DNA of 64,000 nucleotides from Gracilimonas sp017641085 (lineage in GTDB: Bacteria; Bacteroidota; Rhodothermia; Balneolales; Balneolaceae), in assembly GCF_046115515.1 (NCBI RefSeq), contig NZ_CP175953.1; one strand, given 5' to 3'. Made by a program: the position numbers and the translations under genes. Shown piece after piece: positions 44,447 to 52,345 of this stretch (position 1 is its first letter; the number at the start of each line of letters is the position of its first letter). The notes beneath the pieces are model-generated. The model was not told where the DNA came from. It worked only from the letters and a program-made list of their open reading frames with translations, and searched no databases.

Positions 44447-45517
44447 ATGGAATCTTTACTAACTCCTGAATGGGCTCCCAACATTCACCCACTGATCGTT
44501 CATTTTCCTATTGCGCTATTAGTGACGGCTGCATTGGCTAATTTTGTATCTCTTTTTATTCAAGAAAAATGGTGGGATGAAACAAAGAATACCATCCTTT
44601 ATGTAGCAGGAGCACTTTTCGCCGGTTTCACCTACTATAGTGGTACATTAGCTGCAGATAGTGTCTTTTTACCTACAGAAGCTCAATCTGTTTTAAGTGA
44701 ACACGCCGACTGGGCGGAGTATCTTCTATGGTTCTTTGTAATATATGCTCTATTGAGAATCGCCTTTCATTGGTTTGATCTTTTTGAAAAGAATGCCTTT
44801 AAGATCATTGCATTCATTACAGTGCTACCGGGATTATTTATGGTATATGAAACGGCTGAGTATGGCGGTAAAATGGTATATGGATATGGAGCGGGAACCG
44901 GTCAATTATTACAACAAGAAGAACTAGCCCCATCTGAAGTCACCGAAAGTATTACTGTTCCATCCTCTTTTATTACTAAAGATAATGGAGACTGGACCTG
45001 GGAGATCAACTCAAATTCAGTAAGTGACCTAATCACTAATTTTCACTGGGTGAACGGTTCTTTACAGGCATTAAAGCCAACTATAAATTCGAGTGGCAAT
45101 CCGCTACTACAGCTTCAAGCTTCCGGGCAAGCGAATCTATTTGTTACCCATCAATCATATCAAAACATACAAGTTGATTACTTCCTCAACCTGGATGACT
45201 TGGATGGAGAAATAGAACTCATTCATCACCTGCAGGATGCAAATAACTATGATTTTGTTTCACTGAATTCGGATGGGATTATTCGTCAAGGCAGAATCCA
45301 AAACGGAGAAACAACCATTTTCGAAGAGGGCACCTATGAAACCGAGGGCCTGTTATTTCTACGTGTAGTGGCAGATGAGACTCACTTTCGTGGATATATT
45401 AACAGAGAGATGAAGGTTCACGGCCACGGAGATGCTCCGAAAAGAGGAAGCGTGGGGCTAAAATTACAAGGCCAAGGATCAGTGCTCATATCTAAAATTG
45501 AAATGACCCAACTCTAA
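44447..45517 (+). CDS. DUF2231 membrane domain fused to a lectin-like domain (copy 2)
   Basis: 356 residues, homologous end to end to the product of 18424-19500. Four DUF2231 helices (EWAPNIHPLIVHFPIALLVTAALANF) are followed by the lectin-like beta domain (about 170-356) with GDWTWEI, HHLQDANNYDFVSLNSDG and the conserved VHGHGDAP. The two copies clearly share descent but differ throughout, so the duplication is old or one copy came from elsewhere. Its partner NTF2-like gene follows at 12 bp; the cytochrome found in the other cassette is missing. Function unknown. Confidence 0.75.
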   Translation: MESLLTPEWAPNIHPLIVHFPIALLVTAALANFVSLFIQEKWWDETKNTILYVAGALFAGFTYYSGTLAADSVFLPTEAQSVLSEHADWAEYLLWFFVIYALLRIAFHWFDLFEKNAFKIIAFITVLPGLFMVYETAEYGGKMVYGYGAGTGQLLQQEELAPSEVTESITVPSSFITKDNGDWTWEINSNSVSDLITNFHWVNGSLQALKPTINSSGNPLLQLQASGQANLFVTHQSYQNIQVDYFLNLDDLDGEIELIHHLQDANNYDFVSLNSDGIIRQGRIQNGETTIFEEGTYETEGLLFLRVVADETHFRGYINREMKVHGHGDAPKRGSVGLKLQGQGSVLISKIEMTQL

Positions 45518-45529
45518 AAAACTATACCT

Positions 45530-45967
45530 ATGGAATCACTTATAAAAATAGTTACTGTTCTTGTTTTCTTATCAGGAACTGCGATTGCCCAGACAAATCA
45601 AAAAGAAACAAACGTTTTAAAAGCACTTGAAAACTTTAAAACCGCCATTGTTGAAAATGATTCTGAGGCTGCATCTAATGTTATGGCTGATGATGTCTTG
45701 ATACTGGAAGGCAGCGGAATGGAAACGAAGGAAGAATATCTTTCCCATCACTTTCACTCCGATGGTAAATTTCTTAAGGCCATGGATCGTGAGATACTAA
45801 CTCAAAAAATCAGCATTGAAGGGAATACAGCATGGGTAAGCACGGTTAGCTCCATGAAAGGAACATATTCCGAAAGAGAAATAGACCTGACCTCTCTCGA
45901 ACTGGCTGTATTAAAAAAGGCAGGTTCGGATTGGAAAATTACTGCTATTCACTGGTCATCCCGATAA
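45530..45967 (+). CDS. Exported NTF2-like protein with HHFH motif (copy 2)
   Basis: 145 residues with a signal peptide (cleaved after TAIAQ). The SnoaL/DUF4440-like fold is clear: ALENFKTAIVENDSEAASNVMADDVLILEG, EEYLSHHFHSDGKFLKAMDRE, and the end GSDWKITAIHWSSR. It pairs with the DUF2231 fusion 12 bp upstream, as in the copy at 20022-20462, and precedes a copper ATPase by 32 bp. The conserved His cluster suggests metal binding. Confidence 0.82.
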   Translation: MESLIKIVTVLVFLSGTAIAQTNQKETNVLKALENFKTAIVENDSEAASNVMADDVLILEGSGMETKEEYLSHHFHSDGKFLKAMDREILTQKISIEGNTAWVSTVSSMKGTYSEREIDLTSLELAVLKKAGSDWKITAIHWSSR

Positions 45968-45999
45968 GTAACAAACGATTTAACTAAACAGAGCAGAAT

Positions 46000-48063
46000 A
46001 TGAACCACGAACATCACAATCACGAAGACCATAACCACAATGGTCACCAAAATAAAGAGCATAACCAAGATCAGGAACACAATCAGGATCACGGTGGGCA
46101 TGAAGGGCACTCCCATCATGAGCATCACAAAATGATGGTTCAGGACTTCAAATTTCGATTTTGGTGGGTGCTTGCACTCACGATTCCGATCATGGCCCTA
46201 TCACCCATGATCCAGGATTTTCTGGGTGTGGACTGGAGATTCACCGGTGACAGCTGGATTTTAGCTGCGTTATCAACCGTCGTTTACTTCTTTGGCGGAT
46301 GGCCGTTTCTAACAGGACTGATAGATGAGCTGAAGAAAAAGCAACCGGGTATGATGACGCTTATCGGTCTTGCTATTTCTATCGCCTACCTCTATAGCAC
46401 CGCTGTGGTCTTTGGCTTTGAAGGAGACCTGCTCTACTGGGAGCTTTCAACTTTGGTCGGGATTATGCTTTTGGGACACTGGATCGAAATGCGTTCTGTG
46501 ATGAGCGCTTCGACAGCTTTGGAAGAGTTAGCTGCTTTGATACCGGGTGAAGCTCATCGTGTACATGAGGATGGATCAACGGAAGACGTCCCGGTAGAAG
46601 AATTAGAACAGGGCGACAAAGTCCTCATCAAGCCGGGTGAGAAAGTGCCAGCCGATGGGATTGTTGTTAAAGGGGAATCGAGCGTGAATGAAGCCATGCT
46701 CACCGGAGAATCCAAGCCGGTTAGTAAACAAAAAGATGATGAGGTAATTGGCGGTTCTGTAAATGAAAAAGGCTCTCTTACTATACAAATTTCTAAAACC
46801 GGGGACGATTCATTCTTATCTCAGGTTATTAACCTGGTAAGAGAAGCTCAGGAAAGTAAGTCTCGTACACAGGATTTAGCCAATCGGGCTGCTTTTTGGT
46901 TGACCATCGTTGCTATTACAGCCGGCCTGATAACCTTTGGAGCCTGGATCTTTTTTACGGGACAAAGCTTTGACTTTGCGATGAACCGAACCGTAGCGGT
47001 CATGGTGATTACCTGTCCACACGCGTTAGGTCTGGCCATTCCATTGGTGGTTTCCCGCTCAACCAGTATTGCTGCGACCAATGGATTTCTTATACGCAAT
47101 CGGTCTGCTTTTGAGCAGGCAAGAAACTTGGATTCCATTATCTTCGATAAAACCGGTACGCTAACCGAAGGAACCTTTACGGTAACCAATATTCTGAATT
47201 TTGGGGATGATCACTCCGATGAAGAGATACTTAAATATGCAGCTTCGCTGGAGAAAAACTCTGAACATCCACTTGCAAAAGGAATCCTCGAAAAAGCCGG
47301 CGAAACCTGGGAGCCGGATGAGTTTAATTCCATTACCGGAAAGGGAATTGAAGGCAAGGTAAATGGAAAGTCGGTGAAAGTAGTAAGCCCCGGATATATT
47401 CGGGACCAGGAAATGGAATACCCAACAGCTGAAGTTGAAAAAGTATCATCCCAGGGAAAAACGGTGGTTTTTGTGATCATTGGAGATCAATTGACCGGAG
47501 CCATTGCTTTGGGAGATCAAATTCGAGAGTCGTCTAAGAATGCGATTGATGCATTACACAAGATGGGGATTGAGTGCATTATGCTGACGGGCGATAATCA
47601 ACAAACGGCCGATTATGTAGCTGGAGAACTAGGCATTGATCAGGTGTTTGCTGAAGTACTTCCGGATGAAAAAGCCGATAAGGTGAAGGAGGTTCAGGGG
47701 CAAGGAAAACTTGTGGCCATGACCGGAGACGGCGTCAACGATGCCCCCGCTTTAGCTCAGGCTGATGTTGGAATTGCTATCGGAGCCGGGTCAGATGTGG
47801 CTGTTGAGACCGGCGATATCGTACTGGTAAAAGATAACCCTGAAGATGTGACGGCACTTATTAAGCTCTCAAAATCTACCTACACAAAAATGGTCCAAAA
47901 TCTGTGGTGGGCTTCTGGATATAATATCGGTGCCATTCCTCTTGCTGCCGGCGTCCTGTTTGCTTGGGGCATTATATTAAGTCCTGCAGTGGGAGCCATT
48001 CTGATGTCGCTAAGTACCGTCATTGTAGCTATCAATGCACGGTTATTGAAGCTCGAAAATTGA
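46000..48063 (+). CDS. copB: Copper-translocating P1B ATPase, CopB type (CPH)
   Basis: 687 residues. The N-terminus is a His-rich tail (more than a dozen His in the first 48 residues, NHEHHNHEDHNHNGH) instead of an HMA domain. All P-type motifs are present: LTGES, the membrane motif CPH at C339-P340-H341, DKTGT, SEHPLA, MLTGDN and GDGVNDAPAL. CPH with a His-rich N-terminus defines the P1B-3 (CopB) group, which exports Cu ions from the cytoplasm. The gene name coincides with the unrelated outer-membrane CopB at the window start. It follows the NTF2-like gene within the second Cu module. Confidence 0.95.
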   Translation: MNHEHHNHEDHNHNGHQNKEHNQDQEHNQDHGGHEGHSHHEHHKMMVQDFKFRFWWVLALTIPIMALSPMIQDFLGVDWRFTGDSWILAALSTVVYFFGGWPFLTGLIDELKKKQPGMMTLIGLAISIAYLYSTAVVFGFEGDLLYWELSTLVGIMLLGHWIEMRSVMSASTALEELAALIPGEAHRVHEDGSTEDVPVEELEQGDKVLIKPGEKVPADGIVVKGESSVNEAMLTGESKPVSKQKDDEVIGGSVNEKGSLTIQISKTGDDSFLSQVINLVREAQESKSRTQDLANRAAFWLTIVAITAGLITFGAWIFFTGQSFDFAMNRTVAVMVITCPHALGLAIPLVVSRSTSIAATNGFLIRNRSAFEQARNLDSIIFDKTGTLTEGTFTVTNILNFGDDHSDEEILKYAASLEKNSEHPLAKGILEKAGETWEPDEFNSITGKGIEGKVNGKSVKVVSPGYIRDQEMEYPTAEVEKVSSQGKTVVFVIIGDQLTGAIALGDQIRESSKNAIDALHKMGIECIMLTGDNQQTADYVAGELGIDQVFAEVLPDEKADKVKEVQGQGKLVAMTGDGVNDAPALAQADVGIAIGAGSDVAVETGDIVLVKDNPEDVTALIKLSKSTYTKMVQNLWWASGYNIGAIPLAAGVLFAWGIILSPAVGAILMSLSTVIVAINARLLKLEN

Positions 48064-48178
48064 AGGATATAAAATGGAAACTAAGTTTTTCAAAAGATGG
48101 GTTCAAAACTGCGAATCTAACTTTAATATTTTCAGATCACTGAATAGTACATAAAACCAATAGAATAGAGGAGATACT

Positions 48179-48460
48179 ATGGGAAAACTAAACATCAAGA
48201 AATTAGGAATAGCGGTTGGCGCAACAGGCGTGATTCTTTATCTGGGCTGTGCCTTGTTGATGATCGTGCTTGGCCAGCAAGGAACTATTTCCTTTTTTAA
48301 CGCCCTCTTACACGGTTTTGATACGTCATCAATCATTCGAATGGATATTCCTTTGTGGGAATCACTTCTTGGAATTATTCTGACCTTCATTATAGGCTGG
48401 ATATCTGGGGCAATAATCGCTGCCATATATAATGTTAGTCTAAACGATTCTGAGAATTGA
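48179..48460 (+). CDS. Small membrane protein, DUF5676 type
   Basis: 93 residues with two membrane helices (IAVGATGVILYLGCALLMIVLG and LLGIILTFIIGWISGAIIAAIYNV), an ATG preceded by GAGGAG. The layout (MGKLNIKKLGIAVGATGVILYLGC, central LLHGFD) matches DUF5676, often found near copper ATPases and P-type pumps. Function unknown. The next gene begins at its stop codon. Confidence 0.78.
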   Translation: MGKLNIKKLGIAVGATGVILYLGCALLMIVLGQQGTISFFNALLHGFDTSSIIRMDIPLWESLLGIILTFIIGWISGAIIAAIYNVSLNDSEN

Positions 48461-48462
48461 AC

Positions 48463-48906
48463 GTGATTAGTGAACCTACCAAAAAAGTTATTTTTTGGGC
48501 TTTTATCCTTAATACTATTTGGGAATTTGTTCAATGTGGCTTTCTATATGGCATGTGGGACTGGCCTTTTCTCAAGGCTACAGTTTGGATGTGGGGAGCT
48601 GTTTTAGGGGATATCATCATTGTATTAGGGCTATGGAGAGCCACCTCAATGCTGACTTCGTCCGTGCATCTGGAACCTCGTCTTGGTCGCAAAGGATATA
48701 TTGTGCTTTTCGGCTTAAGCTTTGCAGCAAGTATTTTTCTTGAATGGGTTGCTATTTTTCTTAGCCTTTGGGAATATACATCTGCGATGCCAGAGCTAAC
48801 TATTTTTTCTTATGAGGTTGGCTTATCGCCGATTGTTCAAATTACTGTTCTTCCCGCTCTGAGCATTTACCTTGCTTCAAAGCGAACTAAAATTTCACGT
48901 GTATAA
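48463..48906 (+). CDS. Membrane protein of unknown function
   Basis: About 148 residues with four predicted membrane helices (VIFWAFILNTIWEFVQCGFLYGMW, MWGAVLGDIIIVLGLWRAT, GYIVLFGLSFAASIFLEWVAIFLS, IVQITVLPALSIYLAS). The start is GTG at 48463 or TTG at 48457, both touching the end of the DUF5676 gene, so the two are translationally coupled. An acidic and aromatic first helix (NTIWEFVQC) and a Glu in helix three might line a pore. I do not recognise the family with certainty. Confidence 0.7.
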   Translation: MISEPTKKVIFWAFILNTIWEFVQCGFLYGMWDWPFLKATVWMWGAVLGDIIIVLGLWRATSMLTSSVHLEPRLGRKGYIVLFGLSFAASIFLEWVAIFLSLWEYTSAMPELTIFSYEVGLSPIVQITVLPALSIYLASKRTKISRV

Positions 48907-49055
48907 AACATAAACAAGCTTCTAAAACTTATGGGCAATAACTACCTAAGGTTCAGTTTTTAAGTTTAACTGCAAAATTTGATATCTTTAAAACATAATT
49001 ATGTAAGATGTTTTGTAGCTGATAGTCTATTATTAGTATTCACAAAATTTTAGCT

Positions 49056-49520
49056 TTGCTTAAAAAAATCCACAAAACAAAGATTTATAAAATCTCAGCA
49101 CGACTTCTGCTGATCATATTTGCTATGCACGTGTTAAGTGTGCACAGTCTGGCAGAGTCATTGGTGTATTGTTTTGAAGATAATGGCGATGTAAATGTTG
49201 AATCAAAGGCAGAGCTTGGAATTTTCTTTAATAGTGAAGCCGAAGTCCACGAAAATGATGGTCATAATCACGAACAGGAAACGGTTTTTCACCAAGATAA
49301 TGACCACCATCGGGATGTTCCTATTTCTTTACTCTGTGCCAAGGAAGACAAGCTAAATCGCTTTGACCAGCAAAAAACAGTCGCTGATCTTAAACGAGCT
49401 GTTTTGCAAAAAAGCGAAATCACTCCTGTCTCCCGTTCGGTTCAACAAACCATTTTCTTACCGCCGGTTATAGAAAATTCTATCACCACCAATCTACAGA
49501 CCGTAGTACTTCTGAATTAG
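49056..49520 (+). CDS. Small exported His-rich protein ahead of the czc module
   Basis: 154 residues from TTG. A basic N-terminus and hydrophobic stretch (ARLLLIIFAMHVLSVHSLAES) form a signal peptide. The mature part has C39, a His/Glu/Asp-rich segment (VHENDGHNHEQETVFHQDNDHHRD) that could bind Zn or Co, C94, and a C-terminal hydrophobic end (FLPPVIENSITTNLQTVVLLN) reminiscent of but not identical to the PP-x-FL-x-N ends of the proteins at 34147 and 63077. It stands 117 bp before czcC. CzcE/CzcI-like small proteins occupy similar places in other metal loci, though I see no homology to them. Confidence 0.7.
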   Translation: MLKKIHKTKIYKISARLLLIIFAMHVLSVHSLAESLVYCFEDNGDVNVESKAELGIFFNSEAEVHENDGHNHEQETVFHQDNDHHRDVPISLLCAKEDKLNRFDQQKTVADLKRAVLQKSEITPVSRSVQQTIFLPPVIENSITTNLQTVVLLN

Positions 49521-49637
49521 GCCATACAGCCCCTCCTATACCTAATTCACATTGAAAATGCCCTTCATATTCACAGGATCATAGTATCCAGTGCGCATTT
49601 CTCATAAATCTACAACAGCTAAAAAGCTGAATACTAC

Positions 49638-51008
49638 ATGTCAAAATATATCAAAACGATGCTGCTCATCGGCACGCTCGTGCTTGCTGCCGGTTGCGCC
49701 AGCGAACGAACGGTACTTCAAGCACCATCTGAAAGCACGCTTATAGAACATGAATCCGAGGACTATTCTTCTCAGATTCTAAACAGAAATTTAAACTCTT
49801 CGGCCAATTCGATTGCCATTGGCGACACGCTGAGCTATCGAACGGCACTGGCTAAAACGCTCCTCGAAAACCCCGGTCTGCAAAGTTATGCCTGGCAAGT
49901 TCGGGTTAAGGAAGCCGAGCGCATTCAAGCTGCTTTGTTGCCCAATCCGGAATTGGAAGCCGAAATGGAAAACTTTGGAGGAACCGGCCCTTTTGAAGGC
50001 TATGATTCCAGGGAAACCACGATAAGGCTCAGCCAAAAAGTTCTCTTAGGGGCTGATCGGATGAAACGGAAACGACTGGCCGGTTTAACTACTGAGCTCG
50101 CCGAGTGGGATTACGAAACCCAGCGTTTAAATACGCTCACCGGACTCACACAAGCTTATACGTCCGCTTTGGAAGCCCAACTGCAATGGGAGCAACAAAA
50201 AGAGTTATTAGATGTTGCCCGACAATTTTATGAAAGCGTGTCGGCACAAGTCGAAGCCGGGAAAGTTTCAAAACTGGAGCAGACCAAAGCCCAGGTTGAA
50301 CTCTCTCGTGCACGCATAGATCTGGAAAACAGGCGCAATGCGATGCAATCCGCTTTTACCACACTGGCCTCATTTTGGGGAAGTGATCAGGTTTCGTTTA
50401 TGGCACTGTCAGGCGAATTAGAGATGCCAGATTCTATTCCAAATTATCAATCAGTGGCCGAATTTATTGAACGAAACCCGGATGTAGCCCGCTGGTCAAC
50501 CGAAATTCAGCAACGGGAAGCTTCCCTTTCGTATGAGCGATCCAAAGCCATTCCTGATATAAAAATCAGCGGCGGGTATCGCTGGATGGAAGATCTTGGA
50601 GCCGAAGCTGCTTTAGTAGGTGTCTCCATACCTCTTCCATTTTTTGACCGGAACCAGGGGAATGTAAAGGCAGCTCGCTATGAGCTCAACCGTGCAGAAA
50701 CGTTGCGGGAGTCTGCCAGAATTGAGGTGCAAAAAGCCCTTCAAAATAGCTATAACAAGTTACAGGCTGCTTTATATGAGGCCGAACAACTTCAAGCTGA
50801 AGTCTTACCCGGAGCCCAAACAGCCTATGAAGCTGCCCAAATCGGCTACCGGCAGGGAAAGTTTGATTTCCTGGAAGTTCTGGATGCCCAGCGAACTTTA
50901 TTTACCAGCCGGACCCGCTACGTACAAGCGCTGGCTGAACTGAACCGTGCCATTGCACATGTAGAGCGACTGATAGGCACGCCCTTGAATGAAATTTCTA
51001 CCAACTAA
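49638..51008 (+). CDS. czcC: Outer-membrane efflux lipoprotein, CzcC type (TolC family)
   Basis: 456 residues with a lipobox (LVLAAGC, Cys at 19). The first OEP repeat has TGLTQAYTSALEAQLQWEQQKELLDVARQFYESVSAQVEAGKVSKLEQTKAQVELSRARIDL; the second has IEVQKALQNSYNKLQAALYEAEQL and GYRQGKFDFLEVLDAQRTLF, typical of CzcC/CusC. It forms the outer duct of the third RND system. czcB begins 13 bp after its stop. Confidence 0.9.
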   Translation: MSKYIKTMLLIGTLVLAAGCASERTVLQAPSESTLIEHESEDYSSQILNRNLNSSANSIAIGDTLSYRTALAKTLLENPGLQSYAWQVRVKEAERIQAALLPNPELEAEMENFGGTGPFEGYDSRETTIRLSQKVLLGADRMKRKRLAGLTTELAEWDYETQRLNTLTGLTQAYTSALEAQLQWEQQKELLDVARQFYESVSAQVEAGKVSKLEQTKAQVELSRARIDLENRRNAMQSAFTTLASFWGSDQVSFMALSGELEMPDSIPNYQSVAEFIERNPDVARWSTEIQQREASLSYERSKAIPDIKISGGYRWMEDLGAEAALVGVSIPLPFFDRNQGNVKAARYELNRAETLRESARIEVQKALQNSYNKLQAALYEAEQLQAEVLPGAQTAYEAAQIGYRQGKFDFLEVLDAQRTLFTSRTRYVQALAELNRAIAHVERLIGTPLNEISTN

Positions 51009-51021
51009 TTATTTGAACCCC

Positions 51022-52302
51022 ATGAAACAGAGATTAAAAACAATGAAGATCATTAACGTATTACTTCCGATGTGGATGTTGCTTTTGAGTGGAGTCGTCA
51101 TAAGCGGCTGTAGTTCTCAAAATGAATCCACCTCACAAACTGAAAACCATGCTACCGCTTCTGAACACAGCTCAGACGAAGCCCAACATACGGAGGCAGA
51201 AGGCGAGCGATCGGCAGAAGAAGGTGAGCATTCCGGTGAAGTCCATTTATCACAGGAGCAATTAGCTTCTCTAAACATCAACGTAGATACCCTGAAAGCC
51301 GGAAGTGCAAGCTCCATAATTCAACGGCCTGCCAGTGTGATGTATGATATGGATCGCATTGCAAAAGTGGGCCCAAGAATTGAGGCCAAAGTGGTTAAAG
51401 TGCTTAAAGATTTGGGTGACTACGTGGAAGAAGGCGAGGCCATCGCTCAAATGAGCAGCGTTGGACTTGGTAAGATCAAAGCCGATTACATTCGCCTCAG
51501 AGCGGCCATGAAGAAAGAGGAAGCCCACTTTAAGCGTGAGCAAAATTTGTATGAACAGGATATCTCCAGTCAGGCTGAGCTGTTGCAGGCCGAATTGGAA
51601 TATGAACAAGCGAAAGCAGAGCTTGATGCGGCCTCAGAAGCGTTGCGTTTGTACGGATTATCCCATAATGACATCCAAAATATTAAGGCCGGAAGTGAGA
51701 CCCCGCTTTCATATTTCTACCTGAGCAGTCCGCTAAGTGGAACCATTCAGGAGCGGAATCTTTCCCCGGGACAAACCATCAGTCCCAGCGAAACGCCGGT
51801 TCACGTTGCTGACCTGTCGAAGGTTTGGGTAATGATAGACGGATATGAACAAGACATTCGCTATCTGGATATCGGACAGGCGGTGGAACTTTCGGTACGA
51901 AGCATTCCCGGAATTATCTTTGAAGGAACGACCGACTGGATCTCGTACGAGCTCGAAAAAGAAACTCGAACCATGCCTGTACGTGCGCTTTTTGATAATC
52001 CTGATGGACAACTACGTGCCGGTATGTTTGGCACCGCTCGCATTTACACCAATTCAAAGGAAACCGCTGCCCTCATTCCTGTGGACGCCGTTCAGCAAAT
52101 CGAAGGCACTGACCGTGTATTTGTGCCTGGTGAAGAGCCCGGAAGTTTCCGTCCGGTTGTCGTTACACTTGGAAATGAACGAGACGGTTTTGTTGAGGTG
52201 ATCTCTGGCTTAGATCCGGGACAAACAGCTGTTGTTTCCGGGGCTTTTGACCTGAAATCAGCCTTAACCGCCGCAACCCGGAGTGCAGATCATGGCCACT
52301 AA
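51022..52302 (+). CDS. czcB: CzcB-type periplasmic adaptor lipoprotein
   Basis: 426 residues from the ATG at 51022 (an upstream ATG at 50989 would overlap czcC). A lipobox (LLSGVVISGC) anchors it. A His/Glu-rich stretch (ASEHSSDEAQHTEAEGERSAEEGEHSGEVH) takes the place of the metal-binding domain seen in CusB proteins, as in Zn/Co/Cd adaptors. The membrane-fusion core follows: VVKVLKDLGDYVEEGEAIAQMSS, long coiled-coil hairpin, then the barrel (LSSPLSGTIQERNLSPGQTI). The C-terminus HGH is short. It ties CzcA to CzcC. Confidence 0.9.
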   Translation: MKQRLKTMKIINVLLPMWMLLLSGVVISGCSSQNESTSQTENHATASEHSSDEAQHTEAEGERSAEEGEHSGEVHLSQEQLASLNINVDTLKAGSASSIIQRPASVMYDMDRIAKVGPRIEAKVVKVLKDLGDYVEEGEAIAQMSSVGLGKIKADYIRLRAAMKKEEAHFKREQNLYEQDISSQAELLQAELEYEQAKAELDAASEALRLYGLSHNDIQNIKAGSETPLSYFYLSSPLSGTIQERNLSPGQTISPSETPVHVADLSKVWVMIDGYEQDIRYLDIGQAVELSVRSIPGIIFEGTTDWISYELEKETRTMPVRALFDNPDGQLRAGMFGTARIYTNSKETAALIPVDAVQQIEGTDRVFVPGEEPGSFRPVVVTLGNERDGFVEVISGLDPGQTAVVSGAFDLKSALTAATRSADHGH

Positions 52303-52345
52303 TGCAGATCAGATCAACAAAATTATCACCCTGAATATTTGACCT

